A DNA stretch of 64,000 bases. Source: Terriglobia bacterium. GTDB lineage: Bacteria; Acidobacteriota; Terriglobia; Bryobacterales; Bryobacteraceae. This document shows, one piece after another, positions 1-9,950 of the stretch. The stretch's first letter is position 1, and each line of letters begins with the position of its first letter. Below the pieces are notes generated by a model. It was not told where the DNA came from and did no database searches. It saw only the letters and a program-made list of their open reading frames with translations. The DNA is taken from assembly GCA_020073265.1 (NCBI GenBank), contig JAIQFN010000014.1, positions 45,778 to 109,777 on the forward strand, read 5' to 3'. The position numbers and the translations under genes are program-made.

Positions 1-1617
1 CTGGTCATAGGCGCCGATGAATCTATTAAGCCACAAACTCGCGAACATTTCGACATCTGTTTGTTGTTAGGCATCCGCACCGGCATCGTGGTGCTCACCA
101 AAGCCGACCTGGTGGACAGCGATCTGGTGGAGCTGGCGCGCCTGGAAGTGGATGAATTCGTGCGTGGCTCGTTCCTGGAAAACGCTCCGGTGGTGGCGGT
201 CAGCTCGATCACCGGCGCGGGCCTGGACGAGCTGCGCGCCGAAATCGCGAAGATCGCGGTTGCCATCCCGGAGAAGGACGCGTCGCGGTATTTCCGGCTG
301 CCCATCGACCGCGCTTTCAGCATGCGCGGCTTTGGCGCGGTGGTGACCGGCACGCTGGTTTCCGGATCGGTGCGCGTCGACCAGGAAGTCGAACTGCATC
401 CGGCCGGCCGCCGCGTCCGCGTGCGTGGCATTCAGGTGCATGGCGCGAGCGTCGCGCAAGCCACCGCCGGACAAAGGACCGCGCTGAATCTCGCGGGCGT
501 GGAAGCATCCGATGTCGGCCGCGGCATGCTGCTGGCCGAAGCCGGACGGTTCCGCACCACCCGTCAAATCGACTGCTCCTTCGAGCTGCTCAAATCGAGC
601 AAGCCCTTGAAACATCGCGCGCCCGTGCATTTTCACGCCGGCACCGCAGAAGTGGAAGCCGAGGTGCGGCGGCTCAAGGGCGCCGATCCGCTGGAACCCG
701 GCTCGCGCGAATATGTCCGCTTCCTGCTCAGCGAACCGCTGCTGCTGGTTCCGGGCGACCGTTTCATCGTGCGCCGGTTCTCGCCGGTGGTGACCATCGG
801 AGGCGGTATCGTTCTCGACATCGCACCTCCGCGCCGCGGACCGCTGGAGCGCTTGCGAGTTCTCGAGAGTTCGCCGCCCGGCGAGAAAATTGCCCTGCTT
901 GCGAGCGAGTCCCGTTACGGCATGGGGATGCCGGACCTGGTGGCGCGCACCGGACTGCTGGAAGGCGACATCCGGAAAGCAGCCGCTGCCTCGCCGCGCG
1001 TACTGGTCCTCGACGCGCCCCACTTTTGGATTTTGGACGCCCAGTGGGCCGCGCGCCAGTTGGAAGTCATCCACGAACATCTCAAGCAATTCCATCGGCG
1101 GAATCCGCTGCTGGCGGGAGTATCCAAGGAAGAATTGCGCAGCAAGCAGCTCCCCGGCGCGCCGCCTTGGTTGATGGACGCGCTGCTGGTCCGCTCGAAG
1201 ACGCTGGCAGTCGACGGAGAAACCGTGCGCCTCGCGTCGCACAAGATCTCGTTCAAGCAGGATGAAGAGGAGGCGTCTCAAAAAATCGAGACCGCCTTTC
1301 GCTCGGCCGGCCTGGCGGTGCCTTCCCTCGCCGAGGTGCTCGGAAAGTCGGGAGTGGAACCGAACCGCGCCCGCACCATTCTCCAGTTGCTGTTGCGGGA
1401 CAAGCGGCTGGTGCGCGTGAGCGATGAACTGGTGTTTCATTCCACAGCGCTCGAGTCGCTGCGCCGGCTGCTGGCTCAAAAGAAAGGCGCGCGCTTCGCG
1501 GTCCCCGAGTTCAAGGACTGGACCGGCATCTCGCGCAAGTACGCCATTCCGCTGCTCGAGTTCCTGGATCGCGAGCACGTCACGCGCCGCGACGGCGATG
1601 CTCGCGTGGTCCTTTGA
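1..1617 (+). CDS. selB: Selenocysteine-specific elongation factor SelB (5' partial)
   Basis: SelB delivers selenocysteinyl-tRNA to the ribosome at SECIS-marked UGA codons. The frame is open to the first base of the window, so the start and the G1/P-loop lie upstream; 538 residues are visible. The first residues match the switch/G3-to-G4 part of SelB (PQTREH, then the G4 motif TKAD near residue 33). EF-Tu-like beta-barrel domains follow (RAFSMRGFGAVVTGTL, GRGMLL, FIVRRFSPVVTIGGG). The C-terminal third has the winged-helix SelB domains that bind the SECIS RNA, ending with KYAIPLLEFLDREHVTRR. No selA, selC or selD is in the window, and no recognised gene here shows an in-frame UGA. The 3' end overlaps the convergent DUF1328 gene by 38 bases. 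Confidence 0.95.
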   Translation: MVIGADESIKPQTREHFDICLLLGIRTGIVVLTKADLVDSDLVELARLEVDEFVRGSFLENAPVVAVSSITGAGLDELRAEIAKIAVAIPEKDASRYFRLPIDRAFSMRGFGAVVTGTLVSGSVRVDQEVELHPAGRRVRVRGIQVHGASVAQATAGQRTALNLAGVEASDVGRGMLLAEAGRFRTTRQIDCSFELLKSSKPLKHRAPVHFHAGTAEVEAEVRRLKGADPLEPGSREYVRFLLSEPLLLVPGDRFIVRRFSPVVTIGGGIVLDIAPPRRGPLERLRVLESSPPGEKIALLASESRYGMGMPDLVARTGLLEGDIRKAAAASPRVLVLDAPHFWILDAQWAARQLEVIHEHLKQFHRRNPLLAGVSKEELRSKQLPGAPPWLMDALLVRSKTLAVDGETVRLASHKISFKQDEEEASQKIETAFRSAGLAVPSLAEVLGKSGVEPNRARTILQLLLRDKRLVRVSDELVFHSTALESLRRLLAQKKGARFAVPEFKDWTGISRKYAIPLLEFLDREHVTRRDGDARVVL

Positions 1618-1786
1618 GGCCGTGAATCCTGCCCGGCAGGTACATCGCCAGGCTGACCACCATCCCGACCACGAAAACCCAGAACAGCACCTTGGCCATC
1701 AGCGCCAACGTCGTGGCGCTGCCCGCGAATCCTAGTATGGCAACTATGACGGCTGCTATCAGAAAAGCGACAGCCCAACCCAACAT
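1580..1786 (-). CDS. Small DUF1328/UPF0391-type membrane protein
   Basis: A 68-residue protein that is almost entirely two hydrophobic helices: MLGWAVAFLIAAVIVAILGF, then a second segment around ALMAKVLFWVFVVGMVVSLAM, ending in a basic tail. This is the layout of the DUF1328/UPF0391 inner-membrane peptides, whose function is unknown. I start at this ATG rather than 60 bases upstream because an AAGGGG Shine-Dalgarno sits just before it and the upstream residues are not family-like. The basic C-terminus is somewhat longer than usual, and its codons overlap the end of selB on the other strand. Confidence 0.8.
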   Translation of the reverse strand: MLGWAVAFLIAAVIVAILGFAGSATTLALMAKVLFWVFVVGMVVSLAMYLPGRIHGLKGPREHRRRGA

Positions 1787-1917
1787 TTCGACCCCTTCGT
1801 AACGTTGGACGCCACTTGCACCTGATTTGTGACGGGTGGCTTTCACTTAGGCCGGCACGGCCCAGGCCCAGGCTTGACAACTGGCGAAGCAAAGGCGAAA
1901 ATCATCCGGGGTATCTT

Positions 1918-2943
1918 ATGTTGTTTGACTGCGATCCCGCTCCCAAACTGGTGGGCATCGCGCGCTTGGCCGCCTCCAGCGAACTACTGGAATCCAAACG
2001 TCAGGTCGAGTACCTCGAACTGGAGACTAGGCGATTCATCGGACGCGGCTCGGGCCGCATGCGATCCATCTGGACCGTCAACCCCTACCGCGGCTGCGAA
2101 TTCGGCTGCAAGTATTGTTACGCGCGTTACGCCCACGAGTTCATGGAGCTGCGCGACCCCGAGCTTTTCGAGCGCAAGATCTACGCCAAGCAATTCAACG
2201 CGCAGGCGTTTCGGGCCGAGTTGCGGCGCGTGAAGCCGGGCCAGTCGATCTGGATCGGAACAGCCACCGATCCCTATCAGCCCGCCGAGCGCCGTTTTCG
2301 GATCACGCGCGGAATGCTGGAAGTGCTGGCTGGAGCGCGGGGTCTGGATCTCGGGATCACCACCAAGTCGGATCTGGTGAGCCGCGATGCCGATCTCCTG
2401 GCTCGGATCGCGCGCCACAACACGGTGCGCGTCCACCTCACCATCACGACGCTGGATGAGGCGCTGGCACGGCTGCTCGAGCCGCTAGCGCCTCGTCCGG
2501 CGCTCCGGCTGGGCGCGGTGCGGAAGCTCAGCGAATCCGGCATTCCGGTCTCGGTTCTGGCGCACCCGGTGATGCCGCTCATCAACGACAGCGAGAAGAG
2601 CCTGGACGCAGTGTGCGCGGCCTCGGCGAGCCACGGCGCGTCGGCTTTCAGCGCGGCGCCGCTGTTTCTCAAGCCCTGCTCGCAGCAGGTGTTCTTTCCT
2701 TTTCTCGAACAGCGATTCCCGCATCTGGTGCGGCGCTACCGGGAACGCTTCGAAAAGAACGCGTATCTCAAGGGGCAATATCCGGAATTGATCCAGGAGC
2801 GGGTGCGGCGTATCCGGGCGCGTCACAAGCTGAAGCCCTGGCAGACGCCCGAGTGGCCGCTGGGCGACCAGTTGGAACTGTTCGCCGAGCCCGGTACCGT
2901 CCAAACGGATGGTACTTTACAACGCAAAGTCGATCCAGTATAA
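1918..2943 (+). CDS. Radical SAM protein, spore-photoproduct-lyase-like (Rv2578c type)
   Basis: A 341-residue radical SAM protein. The 4Fe-4S motif CX3CX2C is Cys60, Cys64 and Cys67 in [17 protein letters not shown], as in the SplB-related Rv2578c family. The [18 protein letters not shown] segment, the ITTKSDLV strand and the HLTITTLDE strand also match that family. Substrate unknown; members are often called DNA-repair-photolyase-like without proof. The frame is open from 1816, but I prefer the ATG at 1918. A possible TTGACA (1874-1879), 17-base spacer, GAAAAT (1897-1902) promoter would place the transcript start after the upstream codon, and the homology begins near residue 20 of the shorter form. 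It stands alone; the next gene has its own promoter inside this gene's last codons. Confidence 0.85.
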   Translation: MLFDCDPAPKLVGIARLAASSELLESKRQVEYLELETRRFIGRGSGRMRSIWTVNPYRGCEFGCKYCYARYAHEFMELRDPELFERKIYAKQFNAQAFRAELRRVKPGQSIWIGTATDPYQPAERRFRITRGMLEVLAGARGLDLGITTKSDLVSRDADLLARIARHNTVRVHLTITTLDEALARLLEPLAPRPALRLGAVRKLSESGIPVSVLAHPVMPLINDSEKSLDAVCAASASHGASAFSAAPLFLKPCSQQVFFPFLEQRFPHLVRRYRERFEKNAYLKGQYPELIQERVRRIRARHKLKPWQTPEWPLGDQLELFAEPGTVQTDGTLQRKVDPV

Positions 2944-2944
2944 T
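2916..2944 (+). promoter_or_regulatory. Sigma-70-type promoter overlapping the end of the radical SAM gene
   Basis: TTTACA at 2916-2921, a 17-base spacer, and a perfect TATAAT at 2939-2944. It overlaps the stop codon of the upstream gene. The transcript start would fall about 2951, on or next to the first candidate ATG of the following gene. Confidence 0.6.
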
Positions 2945-2950
2945 CGGCAC

Positions 2951-3565
2951 ATGGCGATCGTTCAGCCCATTCGCGGCGTCCGGCCTGCACCGGTTTCGCT
3001 GCACAGCCATGCGATGGACAATCTGCAGTTCATCCGGGAAACGATGGAACGCGCCGGCTCGTTCACGGCGGTGCCGGGTTGGGGAGGTTTCGCGATGGGA
3101 GTGAGCGCGCTGGCCGCGGCCTGGATCGCGTCGCGCGAATCGTCGGTCGACGCCTGGCTGGTCACCTGGCTGGCCGAGGGCATTCTCGCGATCGCGCTGG
3201 GAGCGCTGGCCATGAAGCGCAAGGCGGATTCGGCGCAGGTCCCCATGCTATCGGCGCCGGCCCGCAGATTTGTCCTCAGCTTCGCGCCGCCCTTGCTGGT
3301 GGGCGCGCTGCTGACCGTGGTTCTGTATCGCGCCGGACTTCCCGCGGCCATCCCGGGAACGTGGCTGCTGCTGTATGGCACCGGCGTGGTGACGGGCGGA
3401 GCATTCTCGGTGCGAGTGGTCCCGGTGATGGGGCTGTGCTTCATGCTGATGGGCGCGGTGGCGTTGTTCTGCCCGCTGGCCTGGGGCACGGCGCTGCTGG
3501 CTGCCGGATTCGGCGGCTTGCACCTGATTTTCGGATTGATTATCGCCTGGAAGTATGGCGGTTAA
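2951..3565 (+). CDS. Conserved acidobacterial-type membrane protein
   Basis: About 204 residues with a short soluble N-terminus ([20 protein letters not shown], then PGWGG) and five to six hydrophobic segments (around [88 protein letters not shown]). I recognise the N-terminal pattern as common in acidobacterial membrane proteins paired with a winged-helix regulator, but no function is known to me. The start is uncertain. ATG 2951 would be leaderless from the promoter at 2916-2944; ATG 3014 begins exactly at MDNLQ and is the start I recall for similar proteins. It overlaps or abuts the following regulator gene, so the two are probably co-transcribed. Confidence 0.75.
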   Translation: MAIVQPIRGVRPAPVSLHSHAMDNLQFIRETMERAGSFTAVPGWGGFAMGVSALAAAWIASRESSVDAWLVTWLAEGILAIALGALAMKRKADSAQVPMLSAPARRFVLSFAPPLLVGALLTVVLYRAGLPAAIPGTWLLLYGTGVVTGGAFSVRVVPVMGLCFMLMGAVALFCPLAWGTALLAAGFGGLHLIFGLIIAWKYGG

Positions 3566-3575
3566 CGAGGTAACA

Positions 3576-3950
3576 ATGGCGAAACAAAACACAGCCCGGA
3601 AGGATCCGCCCATGGAAAAGCCGGCGGGCGCGCGCGCTCTGGCGGGCGGCAAAACGCTTCCCGAACTGGACCGGTTGATCCACGAGCGCATGCGCTTGGG
3701 CATCGTGAGCGCCCTGGCAGCCAACCAGGCCTTGACGTTCAATGAACTGAAGAAACTGCTCAAGACCACCGATGGCAACCTGAGCGTGCATGCGCGCAAA
3801 CTGGAGGAAGCCAACTACATCGCCTGCACCAAGTCGTTCGAAGGCCGCATGCCCAAGACCGAGTACCGGCTGACCGAGTCCGGCCGCCGGGCGCTCGAAA
3901 AATATCTGGATCACATGGAAGCGCTGATCCAGGCCGTGCGCGAGCAGTAG
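3576..3950 (+). CDS. Winged-helix transcriptional regulator (ArsR/MarR-like, HTH_34 type)
   Basis: A small DNA-binding protein of about 124 residues. After a lysine/proline-rich N-terminus comes one winged-helix domain: [20 protein letters not shown], the [27 protein letters not shown] recognition region, then wing and dimer residues ([21 protein letters not shown]). This is the pattern of the single-domain HTH_34 regulators that usually sit beside a membrane-protein gene, as here. ATG 3576 has GAGG seven bases upstream; the ATG at 3555, overlapping the previous stop, is the alternative. It probably controls its own pair of genes, though no operator was recognised. Confidence 0.85.
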   Translation: MAKQNTARKDPPMEKPAGARALAGGKTLPELDRLIHERMRLGIVSALAANQALTFNELKKLLKTTDGNLSVHARKLEEANYIACTKSFEGRMPKTEYRLTESGRRALEKYLDHMEALIQAVREQ

Positions 3951-3975
3951 GCGATTTTTTTTGGAGTCTTACTTT

Positions 3976-4665
3976 ATGCCTCAAAGAACTTCTGATTCGC
4001 TGCACGCGGCCATCATCATGGATGGCAACGGGCGCTGGGCCACGGCGCGCGGCCTTCCCCGCGTAGCCGGCCATCGCGCTGGCGCGGAGGCGTTGCGCCG
4101 CACCGTGGAAGCCGCTCCGGATCTGGGCGTCGGGACGCTGACGGTGTACGCGTTTTCTTCCGACAACTGGCAGCGTCCGCCCGTGGAAGTTTCCGCGCTG
4201 ATGAAATTGTTCCACGTCTACCTGCGCCGCGAACAGGCCCGGTGCATCGAGCAGGGCGTGCGAGTTTCCGTGGTCGGCCGGCGCGATCGCCTGCCCCGGA
4301 TGCTGTTGCCGGTGATCGAAGGCTGCGAGCAAGCCACCGAGCGGGGCCGGAAACTGCACCTGCGGCTGGCGGTGGATTACTCCTCGCGCGACGCGATCGT
4401 CCGCGCGGCGGCCCGGCTCAAGAAGCAGGCCACTCGCGATGACTTGTCCAAGGCGCTGGGCGGCGAAGACGTGGACCTGCTGATCCGCACCGGCGGCGAG
4501 AAGCGCCTGAGCGATTTTCTGCTGTGGGAGTGCGCCTATGCCGAGCTGGTGTTCACGCCCGTGATGTGGCCGGACTTCGACGCATCGCATCTGGCGGCCG
4601 CGCTGGCCGAGTTCCGCTCGCGCGAACGGCGCTTCGGAACGGTGCCGAAAGTGGCTCTGGGGTAG
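3976..4665 (+). CDS. cis-Prenyltransferase (undecaprenyl diphosphate synthase family)
   Basis: Cis-prenyltransferases condense IPP units onto an allylic diphosphate to make the polyprenyl carrier for wall and polysaccharide synthesis. At 229 residues this is slightly short. The catalytic [12 protein letters not shown] motif (Asp16), FSSDNW, the [15 protein letters not shown] diphosphate-binding block and the C-terminal RERRFG are all present. One signature differs: the usual NYGGR is replaced by DYSSRD, a form I associate with second, non-housekeeping paralogs of this family. So it may not be the main uppS, and I leave the symbol empty. ATG 3976 has GGAG nine bases before it; TTG 3961 is less likely. 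Confidence 0.85.
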   Translation: MPQRTSDSLHAAIIMDGNGRWATARGLPRVAGHRAGAEALRRTVEAAPDLGVGTLTVYAFSSDNWQRPPVEVSALMKLFHVYLRREQARCIEQGVRVSVVGRRDRLPRMLLPVIEGCEQATERGRKLHLRLAVDYSSRDAIVRAAARLKKQATRDDLSKALGGEDVDLLIRTGGEKRLSDFLLWECAYAELVFTPVMWPDFDASHLAAALAEFRSRERRFGTVPKVALG

Positions 4666-4668
4666 GGC

Positions 4669-4755
4669 GTGGGGCAGCCAATCCTGGCTGCAGTCGCCTT
4701 TAGGCGGCCCTCACTGCCGGCTAAAGCCGGCTGCGGGCAGAATTGCCCGCCCCAC
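4669..4755. repeat. Dispersed palindromic repeat, copy 1
   Basis: An 87-base element starting GTGGGGCAGCC and ending GGGC..GCCCCAC, with internal inverted repeats (GCCGGCTAAAGCCGGC and a GCCTTTAGGC hairpin). The reverse complement matches copy 2 at 48705-48807 almost base for base, apart from the central spacer. It fills the gap between the convergent cis-prenyltransferase gene and the sigma-54 activator gene. Strongly folded in either orientation, so it could act as a two-way terminator; REP/MITE-like behaviour is inference. Confidence 0.85.
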
Positions 4756-4799
4756 ACGAGCCAGCTTCAGAGTGATGGATTGAGTTGGGTGGATGGAAT

Positions 4800-6719
<1,920 letters not shown>

Positions 6720-6839
6720 CTCGACGGTTCGCTCTTTGGTATGAGTATAGCGGATCAGCGTCTGTTTTCGCGTCCTCCCGAGGGGTTACGAGGCGTGCGC
6801 GCCGGGAGACGGCCAGTGCGGCCCGGCCTAAGGGAAACA

Positions 6840-6878
6840 CCCTATCCGCCAGGATAGGGTTTCTATCTGTTTGGATAG
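6840..6878. promoter_or_regulatory. Two tandem dyads, candidate upstream activator sites
   Basis: First dyad CCCTATCC-GCCA-GGATAGGG (6840-6859). The second is weaker, CTATC-TGTTT-GGATAG (6863-6878). Equivalent half-sites are 21 bases apart, two helical turns, which suits side-by-side binding by Fis-type activator dimers. They lie about 155-177 bases upstream of the predicted sigma-54 transcript start, a normal enhancer distance. The first dyad is followed by TTTCT, so a weak terminator is the alternative reading. Confidence 0.55.
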
Positions 6879-7000
6879 CCGAAAAGGCCTCAGAGGCCCT
6901 AAGAGTGCTTGCCGCCGCTTGCCGGATTCTGTTACTATCCCTCGCTTTTTCAGCGTATTAGATCACTTTAGTACGGTGCAGTTTAGAGTAGTGGTACGCT

Positions 7001-7016
7001 TGGCAATAGGGTTGCA
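7001..7016 (+). promoter_or_regulatory. Candidate sigma-54 (-24/-12) promoter
   Basis: TGGCAATAGGGTTGCA matches the consensus TGGCACGN4TTGCA at all but two positions. The GG (7002-7003) and GC (7014-7015) elements have the required spacing. Predicted transcript start is about 7027. It faces away from the adjacent sigma-54 activator gene. Confidence 0.65.
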
Positions 7017-7070
7017 TTCCTAAGGGCGTTCAGCAAGACCAAGCAGTAATCAACGAAGGAGGGAAAAGCG

Positions 7071-7121
7071 ATGAGGACCAAGACCAAGATCAAGGCTGGC
7101 GTGGTTATCTGGGAGCCCTAA
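7071..7121 (+). CDS. 16-residue peptide ORF under a candidate sigma-54 promoter
   Basis: Encodes MRTKTKIKAGVVIWEP and stops. It has an almost ideal Shine-Dalgarno, AAGGAGGG, seven bases before ATG. The peptide is basic in its first half (two Arg/Lys-Thr repeats, KIKAG) and hydrophobic-acidic at the end. It is the only well-started ORF in a compact unit of sigma-54 promoter (about 44 bases upstream of the ATG counted from the predicted transcript start) and a strong terminator 60 bases after the stop. I do not recognise it. It could be a secreted or signalling peptide, a leader peptide, or a marker of a small RNA of about 200 bases. No modifying enzyme or dedicated exporter is clearly associated, although an ABC-type permease gene follows. 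Confidence 0.55.
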   Translation: MRTKTKIKAGVVIWEP

Positions 7122-7180
7122 CCAAGCGGCCCCTGCAGTCAAAACGAGTCTGGCTAATACACCGGCTCGCATAAATTTTA

Positions 7181-7226
7181 GAAACCGCGGCTTCACCTTG
7201 CAGTGGAGCCGCGGTTTCGCGTTTTT
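7181..7226 (+). terminator. Rho-independent terminator of the sigma-54 unit
   Basis: A perfect 12-base stem, GAAACCGCGGCT (7181-7192) and AGCCGCGGTTTC (7207-7218), with a 14-base loop, then GCGTTTTT. It ends the short transcript before the ADOP permease gene. Confidence 0.85.
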
Positions 7227-7275
7227 GAGCCTCCCTTTCAAGCGCGGTCTATAATGCTACTTACAAGCAATTGGG

Positions 7276-9714
7276 ATGCAACACCTGGGGAAGGACATTC
7301 GGTACGGGCTCCGCACGTTGTCAAAGACCCCAGGTTTGACGGCCGCGGCCATCCTCACCCTGAGCTTGGGGATCGGCGCCAACAGCGCCATCTTTAGCGT
7401 CATTGACGCGATTCTGATCCGGCCGCTGGCTTACAGAGACGCCGGCAACCTGGTCCTGGTGTATGGCGACCGGCCGGACAAGGGTGTCAGGCGGCTGCCC
7501 GTCGCGCCTCCGGATTTTAGAGACTTCGCCGCTCAGAGCCGCTCTTTCGACCAGATCGGGGCCTTCCGCTCGCAGCCTTCCGTGCTCACCGGCCGGGACC
7601 TCGCGGAGCGAGTGGAAGCAACCGCGGTTTCTCCCAGCATCTTCGAACTATTGGGCGTGAAGGCCAGGCTCGGCCGCCTGTTCGCGCGCGACGAGGATCA
7701 AGCCGCCAAAAATTCGGTGGCGATCCTGAGCGATGGGCTGTGGCGCCGCCGCTTTGGCGGCGATGCGGGCGTGCTTGGTTCCTCGCTGACCTTGGCCGGC
7801 AGGAGCTACACGATCATCGGAGTGGCTCCGGAGAAATTCCGGCTTCTGGACAATCCCAGCGATCTCTGGATTCCGTATTCGCCCGATCCGGAGGAACTGG
7901 CTCCGTTGAAACGCGGCTATCGTTCACTGACGGTGATCGCTCACCTGCGGCCTGGAGTTACTCAAGCACAGGCCGAAACCGAGATCGAGGCGGTGGCGCG
8001 GCGAATCGCGGACGCGAATCCGCAGACCAACGCGGGCTACGGCGCCGAAGTGGTCCCGCTCAAGGAGCAGATGGTGGGAGATATCCGGCCCACGTTGTGG
8101 ACCTTGCTGGGAGCGGTCGCCTTCGTGCTTCTGATCGGGTGCGCCAACGTGGCCAATCTGATGCTGGCGCGGGCGGGCACTCGCGAAAAAGAAATCGCGG
8201 TGCGGACCTCGCTGGGGGCCAATCCCGCGCGGCTGATCGGGCAATTGCTGACCGAGAGCGTGGTGCTGGCGGTGATCGGCGGACTGGCCGGCCTGCTGCT
8301 AGCCTACTGGGCAACTCCGGCTCTGGTGAAGCTGGCGCCTGCCAACATTCCCCGCGCCGACGAGATTTCGCTGGACTGGCGCGTGCTGGTGTTTACGCTC
8401 GCGATCTCGGTGGTAACGGGAATCGTGTTTGGGCTGGCGCCCGCGCTGCTGACTGTCTCGAGCGATCTGAACTCGATCCTGAAGACCAGCGGCCGCAGCA
8501 CCACCGGGTACCGGACCCGCAGCCGCGCCCGGGACGCATTCGTGGTTTCCGAGATCGCGGCGTGCGTGGCCTTGCTGATCGGGGCCGGGCTTCTGATTCG
8601 CAGCTTCGAGCGCTTGCAGGACGTGAATCCGGGATTCCGCGCCGATCACCTTTTGACCATGCAGATCTCGCTGCCGGAGACGCGTTACTCCGGGCTGAAG
8701 GTTGCCTTGTTCTACCAGCAACTGCTGGAGCGGGTCCAGGCGCTGCCGGGTGTGAAGGCCGCGGGAGTGTCCCGTTTTCTGCCCCTGGGCGGCGGCGATG
8801 CGAGCGCCAATTTTCAGATCGCCGGCCAGCCGAGCGGCGCCATCGCCGATCAGCCGCGCGCCAAGTTCCGAGCCACCAGCGAGGCCTACTTCGCCGCGGT
8901 GGGCATCCCTCTGCTCCAGGGCCGCCTGTTCGACCGCACGGATGGCCAGAACTCGCCCAAAGTGGTGATCATCAACGACCTGGCTCGACGCCGCTATTGG
9001 CCCAACCAAGACCCGATCGGCAAGCGCATCCAGGCCGGCTTCGATGAAAGCAACTGGGCGACGATCATCGGCGTGGTGGGCAACGTAAGACACGCCGGCT
9101 TGGACGCCGAGATCAGCCCCGAGACCTACTATCACTACCTGCAGATCCCCCCGGAGGTAATGAACTTCGCCGAAGGAACCATGGCGCTGGTGCTTCGAAC
9201 CAGCGGAGATCCAGCGGCGCTCACGCCGGAGGTGCGGAACGAACTGCGAACCCTGGATCCGAACCAGCCGGTGTTCAACGTGCGGACCATGGCGGAGGTG
9301 ATTTCAGGATCGGTGGCACAGCCGCGCTTTCGCACTCTACTGCTGACGATTTTCGCCTCGCTCGCTCTGCTGCTGGCCGCCATCGGGCTGTACGGAGTGA
9401 TGGCCTACTCGGTGACGCAGCGGGTCAACGAGCTGGGAGTACGCGCGGCTCTGGGCGCGCAGCCCAGCGACATTCTGAAGCTGGTGGTGGGACACGGCCT
9501 GCGGCTGGCGCTGGTGGGAATCGGGGCTGGAGTTCTTCTCGCTTTGGCCGGCAGCCGCATCATCTCGCGGTTGCTGTTCGGTGTGAAGGTGATCGATCCG
9601 CTCACCTTCGGCGTGACTTGTCTGGGAATGCTGGCGGTCTCTACGCTTGCATGTCTGGTTCCGGCCTTGAAGGCCACCCGAGTGGAGCCGGCCAAGGCGC
9701 TGCGCGCCGAGTGA
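7276..9714 (+). CDS. ADOP-family ABC transporter permease (MacB/FtsX type)
   Basis: An 812-residue permease of the acidobacterial duplicated orphan permease family. It starts with a membrane helix in the typical context (DIRYGLRTLSKTPGLTAAAI). A MacB-like periplasmic domain follows (about 45-250), then an FtsX core (about 275-400, with CANVANLMLARAGTREKEIAVR). The same arrangement repeats: a second helix near 425, periplasmic domain, and a second FtsX core (about 690-805, ending PALKATRVEPAKALRAE). Such proteins usually lack a cognate ATPase gene next door, and none is seen here. Role unknown; MacB relatives move lipoproteins, peptides or drugs mechanically. A TATAAT at 7250-7255 precedes it, with only a poor -35 (TTGAGC, 19-base spacing). 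Confidence 0.92.
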   Translation: MQHLGKDIRYGLRTLSKTPGLTAAAILTLSLGIGANSAIFSVIDAILIRPLAYRDAGNLVLVYGDRPDKGVRRLPVAPPDFRDFAAQSRSFDQIGAFRSQPSVLTGRDLAERVEATAVSPSIFELLGVKARLGRLFARDEDQAAKNSVAILSDGLWRRRFGGDAGVLGSSLTLAGRSYTIIGVAPEKFRLLDNPSDLWIPYSPDPEELAPLKRGYRSLTVIAHLRPGVTQAQAETEIEAVARRIADANPQTNAGYGAEVVPLKEQMVGDIRPTLWTLLGAVAFVLLIGCANVANLMLARAGTREKEIAVRTSLGANPARLIGQLLTESVVLAVIGGLAGLLLAYWATPALVKLAPANIPRADEISLDWRVLVFTLAISVVTGIVFGLAPALLTVSSDLNSILKTSGRSTTGYRTRSRARDAFVVSEIAACVALLIGAGLLIRSFERLQDVNPGFRADHLLTMQISLPETRYSGLKVALFYQQLLERVQALPGVKAAGVSRFLPLGGGDASANFQIAGQPSGAIADQPRAKFRATSEAYFAAVGIPLLQGRLFDRTDGQNSPKVVIINDLARRRYWPNQDPIGKRIQAGFDESNWATIIGVVGNVRHAGLDAEISPETYYHYLQIPPEVMNFAEGTMALVLRTSGDPAALTPEVRNELRTLDPNQPVFNVRTMAEVISGSVAQPRFRTLLLTIFASLALLLAAIGLYGVMAYSVTQRVNELGVRAALGAQPSDILKLVVGHGLRLALVGIGAGVLLALAGSRIISRLLFGVKVIDPLTFGVTCLGMLAVSTLACLVPALKATRVEPAKALRAE

Positions 9715-9950
9715 GCGTCACGCCCGGTGCCATAACGCCTAACTCGCCTCGTTCGAAGCAAATAACAGCATAAAGCTCCATTGTCCGGCAGCCGATAAAA
9801 GCGGTGTGGACAGGTTTCTCAGGCGGTCTCCCGGATGTTGGTAGGTAGCTCGATTCGGGAAAGCAAGAAACAAGTGGATGATCTTTTGTTTGTAAGGATT
9901 AGCAGCGGCAGCCGCCGCCCCGCGCCGCTCTGACGTCCGAGGAAGAACCA

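Noticed and set aside
67..1578. A 503-codon open frame antisense to selB
   Set aside because: GC-rich codon structure leaves the opposite strand open; the frame has no family pattern and selB is certain.
6840..6866. Reading the first dyad as a terminator
   Set aside because: The T run is short and broken, no gene on the plus strand ends before it, and a second dyad lies exactly two helical turns away.
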